Made by a program: the position numbers and the translations under genes. Below, piece by piece: positions 53,261-62,258 of a stretch of DNA of 64,000 bases. The stretch's first letter is position 1; every line of letters begins with the position of its first letter. The stretch lies in assembly GCF_013378055.1 (NCBI RefSeq), contig NZ_CP051130.1, forward strand, positions 434,001 to 498,000, given 5' to 3'. Below the pieces are notes generated by a model that was not told the origin of the DNA, made no database searches, and worked only from the letters and a program-made list of their open reading frames with translations. Origin of the DNA: Parasphingopyxis sp. CP4 (GTDB lineage: Bacteria; Pseudomonadota; Alphaproteobacteria; Sphingomonadales; Sphingomonadaceae).

Positions 53261-53485
53261 ATGGAAGTCGAAGCTGCACGTTTAATCGGTGCTGGTCTCG
53301 CTGCAATTGGCGCAGGCGCCGCTGCTGCGGGTGTGGGTTATATCTGGGGTTCGTTCCTCCAGGGCGCACTGCGCAATCCGGAAGCCGCCGATGGTGAACA
53401 GGCCCGCCTGTACATTGGCTTTGCTGTGACCGAGCTGCTCGGTCTGATCGCCGCCGTTATCGGCTTCATCCTGCTATTCGGTTAA
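53261..53485 (+). CDS. atpE: ATP synthase F0 subunit c
   Basis: The 74-residue proteolipid has two helices (residues ~8-30 and 50-72) joined by the polar loop Arg38-Asn39-Pro40. The proton-carrying carboxylate is Glu58 in IGFAVTELLGLIA, rather than Asp. Ten or more copies form the rotor ring. GGGAG precedes the ATG. The following intergenic region has a hairpin, in line with differential c-subunit synthesis. Confidence 0.98.
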   Translation: MEVEAARLIGAGLAAIGAGAAAAGVGYIWGSFLQGALRNPEAADGEQARLYIGFAVTELLGLIAAVIGFILLFG

Positions 53486-53493
53486 TCGATAAC

Positions 53494-53507
53494 CGGATAG
53501 CTATCCG
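53494..53507 (+). promoter_or_regulatory. Perfect palindrome after atpE
   Basis: CGGATAGCTATCCG is self-complementary over 14 bases. As RNA it gives a 5-bp stem with an AGCT loop. It may stabilise the upstream atpE message; there is no U-tract. Confidence 0.4.
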
Positions 53508-53532
53508 CCTATAGGCAAGGGAGGCTGAGGCC

Positions 53533-54027
53533 ATGCCACAGCTCGATCAGATTGCCGTCAGTTATGCGTCACAAATCGTGTGGCTGGTCGGTGTTCTCGC
53601 CATCATCTATTTCGGCATTGCCCGGACGATGGTGCCCAAGATTCAGGGCACGGTCGAGGCGCGTGCACAGCGCGTTTCGGACGATCTCGCCGCAGCGGAC
53701 AAGGCCCATGAACGGGCCGATGAAATCGAAGAGCAATATCGCAATCAGCTCAATGATGCGCGCTCTGCAGCCGGCGATGTGACGTCGGAAGCCAAGGCGA
53801 CAGCGGCAGCCGAGCGCGAAAAGCGTGTCTCGGCAGCCAATGAAACGATCCAGGCCCGGATGAGTGCGGCGGAAACCGCGCTCTCCGAAGCGCGGGTCGC
53901 TGCGCTGGCCGAGATTGAAGGCGTGGCTGTCGAAGCGACGCAGGATATCGTCAGCAAGGTTTCAGGCGGTTCCGTAACATCAGGCGAAGCTGAGGCTGCG
54001 GTGAAAGAGGCGATGGCCAATGGATGA
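53533..54027 (+). CDS. ATP synthase F0 subunit b'
   Basis: The 164-residue subunit has an N-terminal helix (SYASQIVWLVGVLAIIYFGI) and a long charged coiled coil (AADKAHERADEIEEQYRNQL). Two different b-type genes in tandem mark the alphaproteobacterial split stator. This one is the b' form. GGGAGG precedes the ATG by 9 bases. Its last 8 bases overlap the next gene, which suggests coupling and a 1:1 ratio. Confidence 0.93.
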   Translation: MPQLDQIAVSYASQIVWLVGVLAIIYFGIARTMVPKIQGTVEARAQRVSDDLAAADKAHERADEIEEQYRNQLNDARSAAGDVTSEAKATAAAEREKRVSAANETIQARMSAAETALSEARVAALAEIEGVAVEATQDIVSKVSGGSVTSGEAEAAVKEAMANG

Positions 54028-54610
54028 CGAACTCGAACCAGTGATCCACGAAGAAACCGGCCCGGAAACGGCCGAGACCGTCGCCACGACTGAAGCCCAT
54101 GACGAAGCGGGTCACGAAACGGCTTGGGGTCTTGATACCTATGGTTGGGTGGCGGTCGCGATGATTACGGTCATCATGATCATGATCTGGCGCAAGGTGC
54201 CCGGTACGATCGCCGCTGCGATGGATAAGCGGATTGCCGAAATCCGCGGTGAGATCGACGAAGCGGCCAAGCTGCGCTCCGAAGCCGAGGCGCTGAAGGC
54301 TGAATATGAAGCCAAGACGGCCAATGCCGATACCGAAGCTGCTGAGCTGTTGGATCGGGCGCGTGAAGAAGCTGGCAACATCGTCGCTCAGGCCGAAGCA
54401 GATGCGGAAACGTTGATTGAGCGTCGCAGCAAGCTGGCCGAAGAAAAAATCGCTGCTGCGGAACGCAGTGCGGTGGCCGAAGTGCGCGCCAAGGCTGCCA
54501 GCGCGGCTGCTGCTGCCGCTGCCAAGCTGATCGAGCAAAAGCATGACGCCGATGCGGACAAGTCGCTGATCGACAGCACGATCTCGGGCATGGATGCGCG
54601 GCTGAACTAG
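54020..54610 (+). CDS. atpF: ATP synthase F0 subunit b
   Basis: The 196-residue subunit has an acidic N-terminal extension (ELEPVIHEETGPETAETV), one membrane helix (YGWVAVAMITVIMIMIW) and a long coiled coil (AEALKAEYEAKTANADTEAA). It pairs with b' to form the stator stalk. It ends the F0 operon; F1 genes (atpHAGDC) are elsewhere, as usual in alphaproteobacteria. Confidence 0.95.
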   Translation: MDDELEPVIHEETGPETAETVATTEAHDEAGHETAWGLDTYGWVAVAMITVIMIMIWRKVPGTIAAAMDKRIAEIRGEIDEAAKLRSEAEALKAEYEAKTANADTEAAELLDRAREEAGNIVAQAEADAETLIERRSKLAEEKIAAAERSAVAEVRAKAASAAAAAAAKLIEQKHDADADKSLIDSTISGMDARLN

Positions 54611-54619
54611 GCCTGCTAT

Positions 54620-54642
54620 CTCTCCGTGCGAAACACGGAGAG
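54620..54642 (+). terminator. Hairpin after the F0 operon
   Basis: CTCTCCGTG (54620-54628) and CACGGAGAG (54634-54642) form a perfect 9-bp stem with CGAAA loop. No U-tract follows, and the next ATG is 11 bases away, so it could be a terminator or a translation-affecting hairpin. Confidence 0.5.
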
Positions 54643-54653
54643 GATGATTCACA

Positions 54654-55037
54654 ATGCACAAAGGATCCTGCCTGTGCGGCGCGGTAACCTTCACGGTTGA
54701 CGGTGATTTGCCGCCACCGGACGCTTGCCATTGCGGTGCCTGCCGCAAACATTCCGGCCATTTTTTCGCATCGACGGATATAAAGCGCGAGGCTCTCACC
54801 ATTGCCGGCGAAGCTCATGTCCAATGGTATCAATCGTCAGAAAAAGTCCGTCGCGGCTTTTGCAAGACCTGCGGCACGACCCTGTTCTGGGATCCGCCGG
54901 CTTCGCGCGACTGGACGGCGGTTGCCATGGGCGCGTTCGATACGCCGACGCAGACCCAGCTCGGTATGCATATCTTTGTTGCCGACAAGGGCGATTATTA
55001 CGAGATCGCTGACGGGCTGCCGCAAAACCAGCAATGA
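54654..55037 (+). CDS. GFA/CENP-V family zinc protein
   Basis: The 127-residue protein has the family cysteine pattern: GSCLCGAVTF at the N-terminus, DACHCGACRKHSGHFFA, and FCKTCGTTLFWDPP for the second site. Family name: glutathione-dependent formaldehyde-activating enzyme, though most members have no tested activity. It stands between the F0 operon and uvrC and is unrelated to both by known pathway. Confidence 0.93.
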   Translation: MHKGSCLCGAVTFTVDGDLPPPDACHCGACRKHSGHFFASTDIKREALTIAGEAHVQWYQSSEKVRRGFCKTCGTTLFWDPPASRDWTAVAMGAFDTPTQTQLGMHIFVADKGDYYEIADGLPQNQQ

Positions 55038-55092
55038 CAGCAGTGTTTGCGCCGGAATTGCGGCGCGCCGCCGGAGGCCCTAAATCACAGGC

Positions 55093-57030
55093 GTGAAAGC
55101 CGATCGCCCTGATATTCCCAATGCACCCGAACGCTTCAACGAAGCGAAGGCGACCTATACGGTCAAGGGGGCCGATACGCCCGATCTGGAGGCCGGTGCC
55201 GAGGCGATCCGCGATGTCGTAAAGACCCTGCCAGCGCGGCCGGGCGTCTATCGGATGCTCGATGCGCGCAGCGACGTTCTTTACGTCGGCAAGGCGGCCA
55301 GCCTCAAATCCCGCGTACCCAACTATACCCAGATCCAGCAGCTGCCGAAGCGGCTCCAGCGAATGGTGGCCCAGACCCGGGCGATGACGATTGTCACGAC
55401 CGAGACCGAGGCCGAGGCGCTGTTGCTCGAAGCGCAGCTGATCAAGCGCTATCGACCGCCCTATAATGTCCTGCTGCGCGACGATAAGAGCTTCCCGTTC
55501 ATATTGCTGCGCGAGGATCATGATTTCCCGCGGATCATGAAGCATCGGGGCGCGCGGCGCGCCAAGGGCCAATATTTCGGGCCCTTTGCGAGTGCCGGAT
55601 CGGTCAATCGCACGATCAACGCGCTGCAGAAGATGTTCCTTTTGCGCAGCTGCACCGACAGCTTTTATGCCAATCGGGACCGGCCCTGCCTGCTCTATCA
55701 AATCCGCCGCTGCTCTGCCCCCTGTGTCGGTCGGGTGAGCGACGAGGATTATGGCGAGCTGGTCGAGGACGCGAAAAACTTCCTGGCCGGCAAGAGCACG
55801 ACTGTGCAGCAGAAACTCGGTGCACAGATGGAGAAGGCGTCCGAAGATCTCGATTTCGAGATGGCCGCTGTCTATCGCGACCGCCTCAAGGCGCTGACCT
55901 TTATCCAGGGCAGCCAGGCGATAACAGCCCAGGGCGTTTCCGATGCGGATGTGTTCGCGCTGGCCAGCAAGGCGGGAACGGTCGGAATCCAGGCCTTTTT
56001 CATTCGTGGCGGCCAGAATTGGGGGCATCGCAGCTTCTTTCCGGCGCATGTGAAAGGCGTGCCTGACGAAGAGGCGCTGCAGGCTTTCCTCATGCAATTC
56101 TACGAAGAAGTGCCGCCACCGAAATTGGTGCTTGTCGACCGGGAGATGCCGGAAACTGCACTGCTCGCGGAGGCACTGGCCGAACGCGCCAATCGCAAGG
56201 TGACGATCAAAATTCCGCAGCGCGGCGACCAGCGCAAGCTGCTCGATCAGGCCCGGCGCAATGCCGGAGAGGCGCTTGAGCGGCGCCTCGCGGAATCGTC
56301 GAGCCAGGCCAAGGTGATGCGCGAGATGACCGACTTGTTCGAGCTGGATGACCTGCCCGATCGCATCGAAATCTACGATAACAGCCATGTCTCGGGCACC
56401 AACGCGGTCGGTGCGATGGTGGTCGCCGGGCCCGAAGGCTATCGCAAATCCAATTACCGCAAATTCAACATCAAGAATCCCGATACCGCGCCGGGCGATG
56501 ATTTCGCGATGATGCGCGAAGTATTTCAGCGGCGCTTTGCGCGCGCGGAAAAGGAAGATCCAGAGCGCCGCAAGGGCGAATGGCCCGATCTGGTGTTGAT
56601 CGATGGCGGCAAGGGGCAGGTGAGTGCCGCGTCTGAAACGCTCGAAGAGATGGGCATTTCGGATGTCGCGTTGATCGGGATTTCCAAGGGGCCGGATCGC
56701 AATGCCGGGCGCGAGCATTTCCACTTTCCCGATGGCCGGGAGGAAATGCTGCCGGGGAATTCGGCCTTGCTCTTCTATTTGCAGCGACTGCGCGATGAAG
56801 CGCATCGCTTTGCCATTGGTGCGCATCGCCAAAAGCGCGCCAAGGCGATGGGAACAAGCCCGCTCGATCAGGTGCCAGGCATCGGACCGGCGCGCAAACG
56901 GGCGTTATTGCTGCATTTCGGTACGGCTCGGGCGGTGAAGTCTGCGGGCCTGGACGATCTCGCCCGGGTGCCCGGCGTCTCCAAGGGGATGGCGCAGACA
57001 ATCTATGATCATTTCCACGCCAATGGCTGA
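55093..57030 (+). CDS. uvrC: Excinuclease ABC subunit C
   Basis: The 645-residue protein makes both incisions in nucleotide excision repair. The GIY-YIG domain begins PGVYRMLDARSDVLYVGKAA near residue 50; a UVR-type segment (DLDFEMAAVYRDRLKALT) lies near 255; the RNase H-like domain has LIDGGKGQVSAA and IEIYDNSHVSGTNAVGAMV; and two helix-hairpin-helix motifs end the protein (VPGIGPARKRALLLHFG). GTG at 55093 is the start. Its stop adjoins the convergent membrane-protein gene. Confidence 0.97.
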   Translation: MKADRPDIPNAPERFNEAKATYTVKGADTPDLEAGAEAIRDVVKTLPARPGVYRMLDARSDVLYVGKAASLKSRVPNYTQIQQLPKRLQRMVAQTRAMTIVTTETEAEALLLEAQLIKRYRPPYNVLLRDDKSFPFILLREDHDFPRIMKHRGARRAKGQYFGPFASAGSVNRTINALQKMFLLRSCTDSFYANRDRPCLLYQIRRCSAPCVGRVSDEDYGELVEDAKNFLAGKSTTVQQKLGAQMEKASEDLDFEMAAVYRDRLKALTFIQGSQAITAQGVSDADVFALASKAGTVGIQAFFIRGGQNWGHRSFFPAHVKGVPDEEALQAFLMQFYEEVPPPKLVLVDREMPETALLAEALAERANRKVTIKIPQRGDQRKLLDQARRNAGEALERRLAESSSQAKVMREMTDLFELDDLPDRIEIYDNSHVSGTNAVGAMVVAGPEGYRKSNYRKFNIKNPDTAPGDDFAMMREVFQRRFARAEKEDPERRKGEWPDLVLIDGGKGQVSAASETLEEMGISDVALIGISKGPDRNAGREHFHFPDGREEMLPGNSALLFYLQRLRDEAHRFAIGAHRQKRAKAMGTSPLDQVPGIGPARKRALLLHFGTARAVKSAGLDDLARVPGVSKGMAQTIYDHFHANG

Positions 57031-58134
57031 TTAGTCGGGCTTGGCTTTGCTCTTCCCGGTGTCCGGCGCAGCGACATCAAAGGCATAATAGGCGGCAAAG
57101 GCGAAGAGCCCGATCGAGATGAAGAGCTCGCGAAACTCGGTCGCATCCGGAACGTCAAGCATCTGCGGACCATACAGAAGTACGATCAGCTGGCCGATCG
57201 CAATTAGCGCAGCGACCGCACCGAACAGCCGATATTCGCCGGTCCTCCCATCGCGTTTCGCGCTTACCGCGAAGATCAGCATCGCGAACAGGGTGGCGAA
57301 GGTCAGGAATTGCAGCGGCACGAGGTTCCAATGGCCATAGCTGAAGATCACGCCCGGCGCGGTCAGCATCGCCACTGAACGATTGGGGACGAAATCCGCG
57401 AAGAAATCAAATGCCGGCCAGCTTCGCAGCGGGGGGGCCGCGAGAGGCAGGATGATCAGGAAAGCGCCAGTGCCGAGATAGTAAGCGAGCTCGAAGAGAT
57501 CGGTATGGATATTGTGGAAATTGAATTCCTGCTGCCAATTGCGTTCGGCGAGACTTTCCGGCGTTTCGAAGCCGAGCAGGCGCTGGCCCCAGGAAATCTC
57601 TTCCATGCCAATCAAGAAGAACAGCCCGGCAAAACCGATCGGAATGAGCAATGTGCTGAAGAATTTGCCCGGTCCGCTGACACCCTGCCTGCTGCTGCGT
57701 GCAGCCGCGTAGAGAAAGAAGAGCGCACCAATGAGAATGAACAGCGCCGACAGCCATTCCAGAACATTATCCTCGCGGGCAAACCAGTGAAACAGGTTCG
57801 GGTTCCAGGCCAATATCGCGACCGCTGCAGCGGCGATTGCCGCAACAACAATTCCGTTGCGCATTTCTGCCGGCCAGAGTTTTTTCCGAGCGGGCAGCTG
57901 TTCTGCCAACCACGGCTTGGCGCAGGCAGCGACCAGGATAATCGCGAGTAGCGCGGATACCGCCATCCGACCAAAATGATAAGGTGTGAATCCGGCGGGC
58001 TCTTCGCGGGCTGGGTGCCAATCAAATGCGGTGTATTCGAGCAGGGAAACCGCTGCCATGCCGACCCCGACCACAATTGTGGCAATCAGCAGCTGGGCGG
58101 GTATTCCCGAAAAGATGGTCGCGGATTTTGGCAT
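57031..58134 (-). CDS. Multi-pass membrane protein of unknown function
   Basis: The 367-residue protein has about nine membrane helices. Recognisable conserved-looking segments are EDNVLEWLSALFILIGALFF, FLIGMEEISWGQRLLGFETP and EFNFHNIHTDLFELAYY; the Glu-Glu and His residues within membranes might be catalytic or ligand-binding. The C-terminus is a charged cytosolic tail. I do not recognise a named family. It is the last gene of a minus-strand unit after two acyltransferase genes (its start abuts the preceding stop). Confidence 0.7.
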   Translation of the reverse strand: MPKSATIFSGIPAQLLIATIVVGVGMAAVSLLEYTAFDWHPAREEPAGFTPYHFGRMAVSALLAIILVAACAKPWLAEQLPARKKLWPAEMRNGIVVAAIAAAAVAILAWNPNLFHWFAREDNVLEWLSALFILIGALFFLYAAARSSRQGVSGPGKFFSTLLIPIGFAGLFFLIGMEEISWGQRLLGFETPESLAERNWQQEFNFHNIHTDLFELAYYLGTGAFLIILPLAAPPLRSWPAFDFFADFVPNRSVAMLTAPGVIFSYGHWNLVPLQFLTFATLFAMLIFAVSAKRDGRTGEYRLFGAVAALIAIGQLIVLLYGPQMLDVPDATEFRELFISIGLFAFAAYYAFDVAAPDTGKSKAKPD

Positions 58135-59205
58135 TTACGCTTTCCGCAGAAAGATTGGTCGCAGGAGCGCCGCGAGTGCGCGGCCGCGGACAAAGAGCAG
58201 ATCGACGATATCCGGGCCGGGTGCGGCGCCCATATCGGTCTTGTAGCCAGCATCGCCTGCGCCCCAGCTAATCGTCCCGATATTGCGTTCCGTAGCCTGT
58301 TCAAAATCCTTGTAGAGCAGCAATTTACCGGGCCCGAACTTGGCATAGTCCGCGTCGTAATTGTTCGCGATATAATAGCGTCGGTCTTTGATCTCGAGGC
58401 CGAAAGTGAAGGCGATCGGTTTGTCCTGCGCGGTCATCAGGCTTCCGAACAGCTTGGGTGCGAGACCCGGGTCACGCGCGATCCTTGACCATATTTCCCG
58501 GATTTTTGGATCGAGAAATTTTGTGTCACCGCCGCCATCAAGCTGGGCCAGCCAGCTCTTTGCCTCGATCGCAGCCATTGCCTCCATGAGAGTATCGTCG
58601 ATCTTCGTGCCATCGAAGAATCGGTATTCGACCGCTCCATCACCCGCCAATTTGCGCTCGCGCGCGCGGTTTTTGCGGGCCGTCGATCCCTTTGGCCAAG
58701 GACCGGCCGCACGGATTGCTGCGAGATCCAATTCATAGCATTGCGCCAGCGGCTTGCGGATCACCTGCCATCCCTGCGCCGGTGCGAGAGCGATCAGGCG
58801 CGATGCCGTGGGATCATCCGAATATATCGGGCCCATTCGCCATATGCGCCCAGCCGCGCGCGCAAATCCTGGATCGGCGAGAAATGCCGCAAGCTCGTTG
58901 TCCCTGAGGTCAGCGGCAATCGGAAAACTGCGGAACGGCCAATAGCTACCCGCCACCTGATTGACGGTGAAAGGCCCCATCGACCGTGTCTGAAACGGGA
59001 TGGCGAGCAGTGGAGATCCATCGTCTCGGCGCGCGCCGATGACCGAATAGTCAGGATCGGCGGCGCCAAACCAGGCTGCTGTCAGATGGGCCTGGGCCGG
59101 ATCCGCTGCCGCTGCCACGGCATTGATGTCCGCCGCGTCAAAGGGCGCTAACACCATTTGCGTCATTTCGCGATCAAAGGTGGAGACGATATTCAGCGCG
59201 ACCAC
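58135..59205 (-). CDS. BioF2/FemAB-like acyltransferase, paralogue A
   Basis: The 356-residue protein fits the GNAT-type PF13480 (BioF2-like) group, which includes FemAB-type aminoacyl transferases. Shared core: NQVAGSYWPFRSFPI, then DTKFLDPKIREIWSRIARDP, FTFGLEIKDRRYYIANNYDA, and TISWGAGDAGYKTDMG. It is closely similar to the next upstream gene and probably arose by tandem duplication. GTG at 59205 overlaps it by 13 bases; ATGs at 59166 or 59157 are possible starts. Confidence 0.8.
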   Translation of the reverse strand: MVALNIVSTFDREMTQMVLAPFDAADINAVAAAADPAQAHLTAAWFGAADPDYSVIGARRDDGSPLLAIPFQTRSMGPFTVNQVAGSYWPFRSFPIAADLRDNELAAFLADPGFARAAGRIWRMGPIYSDDPTASRLIALAPAQGWQVIRKPLAQCYELDLAAIRAAGPWPKGSTARKNRARERKLAGDGAVEYRFFDGTKIDDTLMEAMAAIEAKSWLAQLDGGGDTKFLDPKIREIWSRIARDPGLAPKLFGSLMTAQDKPIAFTFGLEIKDRRYYIANNYDADYAKFGPGKLLLYKDFEQATERNIGTISWGAGDAGYKTDMGAAPGPDIVDLLFVRGRALAALLRPIFLRKA

Positions 59206-60326
59206 TCCCTTGATTGGAGCTCTGCATCGCTGATCTTGTTCCAGCCACCAGATGCGAGGAGAGGGCTGACAAAGGGGGCGATCCAGCGTTGATCGAGAAA
59301 CAGCAGATCGACAATCTGTGGCCCGGCTTCTGCACCATATCTGACCTTGTAGCCGGCATCGCCTGCGCCCCAGTTGATGGTCCGCACACCACGCTCGGCC
59401 GCATCGGCAAAATTCATCGTGAGCAAGATGCGGCCGGGGCTCGCATTCTTGAATGCCTCATTGAAATTATTGGCTATTTGATAGCGAATTGCGCCAATCT
59501 CGAGGCCGAAAGTGAAGGCGGCCGGAACAGTGCCAACCCGCATGATGCTGCAAAACATATGCGGTGCGATTTGCGGATCTTCGGCGATTTTTTCCCACAT
59601 CCGGCGTGATACCGGATCAAGAAACTTGGTATCGGCATTATCGCCTTGCTCGGCCAGCCAGCTGTTCGCTTCGATCTCGGCCATCGCGTCACGATCCGCT
59701 TTGGTCCAGTCGGCGCCTGTTCTATGGATGGTTTGAACCTCGCCAATCCGGGCCAGGCGGTTGGTGTAATTGCGGCTTTGGCGCGTTGCAGACTTGCTCG
59801 GCCATGGGCCTTTCGCCTGCATAGCCGCGATGTCGATATCAAAGCTGTGCGCAATCGATCTCTGAAAGACGGCCCAACCCGTCTTGTCGGCGGCGGAGAC
59901 GAGAGCCCGAAATGCGGGATCATTGTCTTGCACCGGCCCAAGGCGCCATGCCTTGCCAAGATGGCTACGCGCATCGCTGCCTGACACCATGGCTTCGATC
60001 TCTGCTCCGGACGCGTCCAAGACGATCGGGATACTGCGGAACGGCCAATAGGGACCGGCAACTTGCTTGACCGAGATGGGCCCCATTTTTCTCGCAATCA
60101 GCGGAAATGCAGCAATCAGGCGGCCATCGCTTTCAAATCCGGTGAACTGAACTTCGCGCTGCGCCGCGCGAAACCAGGATGGCCGCAAAAAGCTGTGGAG
60201 GGGATCCGCGCTCATGACGAGCTGCTCAAGCGCAGTGTCGCTCGGCATGGTCCAATGACCGGTATCGATCGTTGGCACAAAGGCGCGTTGCATGAAAATG
60301 TCTCGTCTCCCCACAGACTGGTGCAT
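59193..60326 (-). CDS. BioF2/FemAB-like acyltransferase, paralogue B
   Basis: The 377-residue paralogue of the downstream gene keeps KQVAGPYWPFRSIPIVLDAS, DTKFLDPVSRRMWEKIAEDP, FTFGLEIGAIRYQIANNFNE and TINWGAGDAGYKVRYGAEAG. Both lack signal peptides. Family members add acyl or aminoacyl groups to a sugar, peptidoglycan or polymer amine. The acceptor here is unknown. The first 11 residues may not be translated, since MQRAFVPTIDTG at 60293 is an alternative start. The next gene, divergent, is a deacetylase. Confidence 0.8.
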   Translation of the reverse strand: MHQSVGRRDIFMQRAFVPTIDTGHWTMPSDTALEQLVMSADPLHSFLRPSWFRAAQREVQFTGFESDGRLIAAFPLIARKMGPISVKQVAGPYWPFRSIPIVLDASGAEIEAMVSGSDARSHLGKAWRLGPVQDNDPAFRALVSAADKTGWAVFQRSIAHSFDIDIAAMQAKGPWPSKSATRQSRNYTNRLARIGEVQTIHRTGADWTKADRDAMAEIEANSWLAEQGDNADTKFLDPVSRRMWEKIAEDPQIAPHMFCSIMRVGTVPAAFTFGLEIGAIRYQIANNFNEAFKNASPGRILLTMNFADAAERGVRTINWGAGDAGYKVRYGAEAGPQIVDLLFLDQRWIAPFVSPLLASGGWNKISDAELQSREWSR

Positions 60327-60424
60327 GTTTTCAGGTAGCGAGACAGGCTTAATTTCGCGTTTAAGCCCCCGTTTTGGAGCAATTGGTTTACGAATTGTTA
60401 TCGAGCGTGCGCTAAACCGAGCCC

Positions 60425-61378
60425 ATGGGGGGGGTAGTTCTATCTATCGATACCGAGCTCACATGGCGGCACCGTGTCGCTGGCCTCGGTTGGGAGGAGA
60501 ATTACGCCCTCAGCATTGAGCCCGCAGAGGTCGGCCTGAGCTACCAACTCGAAATGCTCAAAAGCCATGGACTCAAGGCCTGTTTCTTCGTCGACCCGAT
60601 GCCGGCCAAATTGTTCGGGCTCGATCCGGTTAAACGGATGGTCGAGACAATTCTTGAAGGCGATCAGGAAGTGCAGCTTCATCTCCATCCAATGTGGGAC
60701 AAGGCAAGAGCTGACGGGTCGATTGCGCCGGATACGGTTTTCGAGCTTACGGACCTTGATTTCGAGGCGCAGCGCGCAATGATCGCCGAGGCTCGTGACC
60801 TGCTGGTCGCGGCCGGTGCGCCGCAGCCCAGTGCCTTCCGTTCGGGCAGCTACGCTGTAAATGATGATAGCCTTCGCGCGCTCGCCGAAATCGGCATTTC
60901 CATCGATTCCAGCCATAATGGCTGTGAAGCGCCTTGGCCGAGTGGATTGGATCTGCCGCCTGACCATATTGCTCCAACCCGCTATCTGGGCGTTACGGAA
61001 ATACCAGTTTCGCAAATCCGCATCGCCAATGGTGGTGTCCGTCACCTCCAAATCTGTGCCGTTTCGCTCGCGGAGATGACTTGGGCGCTCGACCATGCGG
61101 CGCAACAAGGCCATCCGGTCACCACCATTGTCGGGCATAGTTTTGAGCTTGCCACGCGCGGCGGCGGGCAAGCCAATGCGGTCGTGAAAAGCCGGTTCGA
61201 TGGTCTCTGCAAGCTCCTCGCTGAGCGGGCTGACCGCCAACCAACCATGTATATCAGCCAGTTAGAACATGTGCCTTGTGGGCTTAATCTTGAGCCAGCA
61301 GCGGCTTCTATGCCTCTGGTCGCAAGCCGCATGATCAGCCAATTCTGGGCAAATCTCATCGAACGGCGTGCCGCATGA
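60425..61378 (+). CDS. Polysaccharide deacetylase (NodB-like) family protein
   Basis: The 317-residue protein shows a variant NodB fold: LSIDTELTWRHR (motif 1, catalytic Asp), KACFFVDPM, VQLHLHPMWDKA (metal His), FRSGSYAVNDDSL (motif 3), and VGHSFELATR (His). It probably removes N-acetyl groups from a surface polysaccharide. The start codon is followed by G8 (60427-60434), and no clear Shine-Dalgarno is seen. The acyltransferase gene overlaps its end (ATGA). Confidence 0.8.
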   Translation: MGGVVLSIDTELTWRHRVAGLGWEENYALSIEPAEVGLSYQLEMLKSHGLKACFFVDPMPAKLFGLDPVKRMVETILEGDQEVQLHLHPMWDKARADGSIAPDTVFELTDLDFEAQRAMIAEARDLLVAAGAPQPSAFRSGSYAVNDDSLRALAEIGISIDSSHNGCEAPWPSGLDLPPDHIAPTRYLGVTEIPVSQIRIANGGVRHLQICAVSLAEMTWALDHAAQQGHPVTTIVGHSFELATRGGGQANAVVKSRFDGLCKLLAERADRQPTMYISQLEHVPCGLNLEPAAASMPLVASRMISQFWANLIERRAA

Positions 61379-62250
61379 GCACGGCCATGCCGCAGCCATT
61401 GCGTTTTCGCGTCGGTGCACGGACGATGTTTTCGGTCCGGCGCAATCTTGTGCGTGTTGGATTGTCGCTTGATGAGGCCCTGTCCGGTGATCGGGCCGCA
61501 TTGCCGGGCTTGCCGCCCTTTGCGGACGGATATCTGATTACGTCGCTGCCCGAAGAGCAGATCGATACGATTGTCGCCGACAATAGCGATTGCATTGCCC
61601 TGGTCCGCCAGCGCTACGCGCGCCGTTATGCGGACCTCAGCGGTAGCTTTGACGACTATCTGGCTGGTTTCTCCAGCAAGAGCCGATCGACGCTGCGGCG
61701 CAAAGGTCGCAAATTCGCCAAATTGACGGGTGGTGAACTCGATTTCCGCGCTTATGCGACGCCCGACGAGATCACTGAGTTTCATGCGCTCGCGCGGCAA
61801 CTGTCGGAAAAAACCTATCAAGAGAAACTGCTCGATTATGGCTTGCCCGACGATGTCGACTTCGTCCGCGATATGCAGCGCGCAGCGGCTGCCGATCAGG
61901 TCCGTGGTTGGCTGCTATTCGCCGACAATACACCCATCAGCTATCTCTATGCGCCCGCCGATGGCGATACGGTGGTCTATGCCTATCTCGGTTATGATCC
62001 CGATTGGAGTAGCCATTCGCCCGGCACTGTTTTGCTGGTCGAGGTGTTGAAGCAGCTGATGGAAAATGGCCGCTTCCGCCGGTTCGACTTTACCGAGGGC
62101 GATGGCGCGCAAAAACAGCGTTTTGCCACCGGCAACCTGGATTGCGCAGATGTCTTGCTCCTCCGGGCGACTTTGAGCAATCGATTATTGGTAAAGGCCC
62201 TGGCTGGCTTTGACGCTACGATCGAGCTGGTGAAACGTTTGCGCGGTTAG
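61375..62250 (+). CDS. BioF2/FemAB-like acyltransferase, third copy
   Basis: The 291-residue protein belongs to the same BioF2-like group but is more distant. Core: GSFDDYLAGFSSKSRSTLRR, ELDFRAYATPDEITEFHALA, GWLLFADNTPISYLYAPADG and RRFDFTEGDGAQKQRFATG. This DFTEG-GDxxxK ending is typical of the family's acyl-CoA/aminoacyl site. It is translationally coupled to the deacetylase (ATGA), so the two likely act on one substrate. Confidence 0.8.
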   Translation: MSTAMPQPLRFRVGARTMFSVRRNLVRVGLSLDEALSGDRAALPGLPPFADGYLITSLPEEQIDTIVADNSDCIALVRQRYARRYADLSGSFDDYLAGFSSKSRSTLRRKGRKFAKLTGGELDFRAYATPDEITEFHALARQLSEKTYQEKLLDYGLPDDVDFVRDMQRAAAADQVRGWLLFADNTPISYLYAPADGDTVVYAYLGYDPDWSSHSPGTVLLVEVLKQLMENGRFRRFDFTEGDGAQKQRFATGNLDCADVLLLRATLSNRLLVKALAGFDATIELVKRLRG

Positions 62251-62258
62251 GGCAGCGG

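Noticed and set aside
54796-56832. A 678-residue open frame antisense to uvrC
   Set aside because: It lies almost wholly inside uvrC, has His/Arg/Ile-rich composition typical of antisense frames and no family-like motif.
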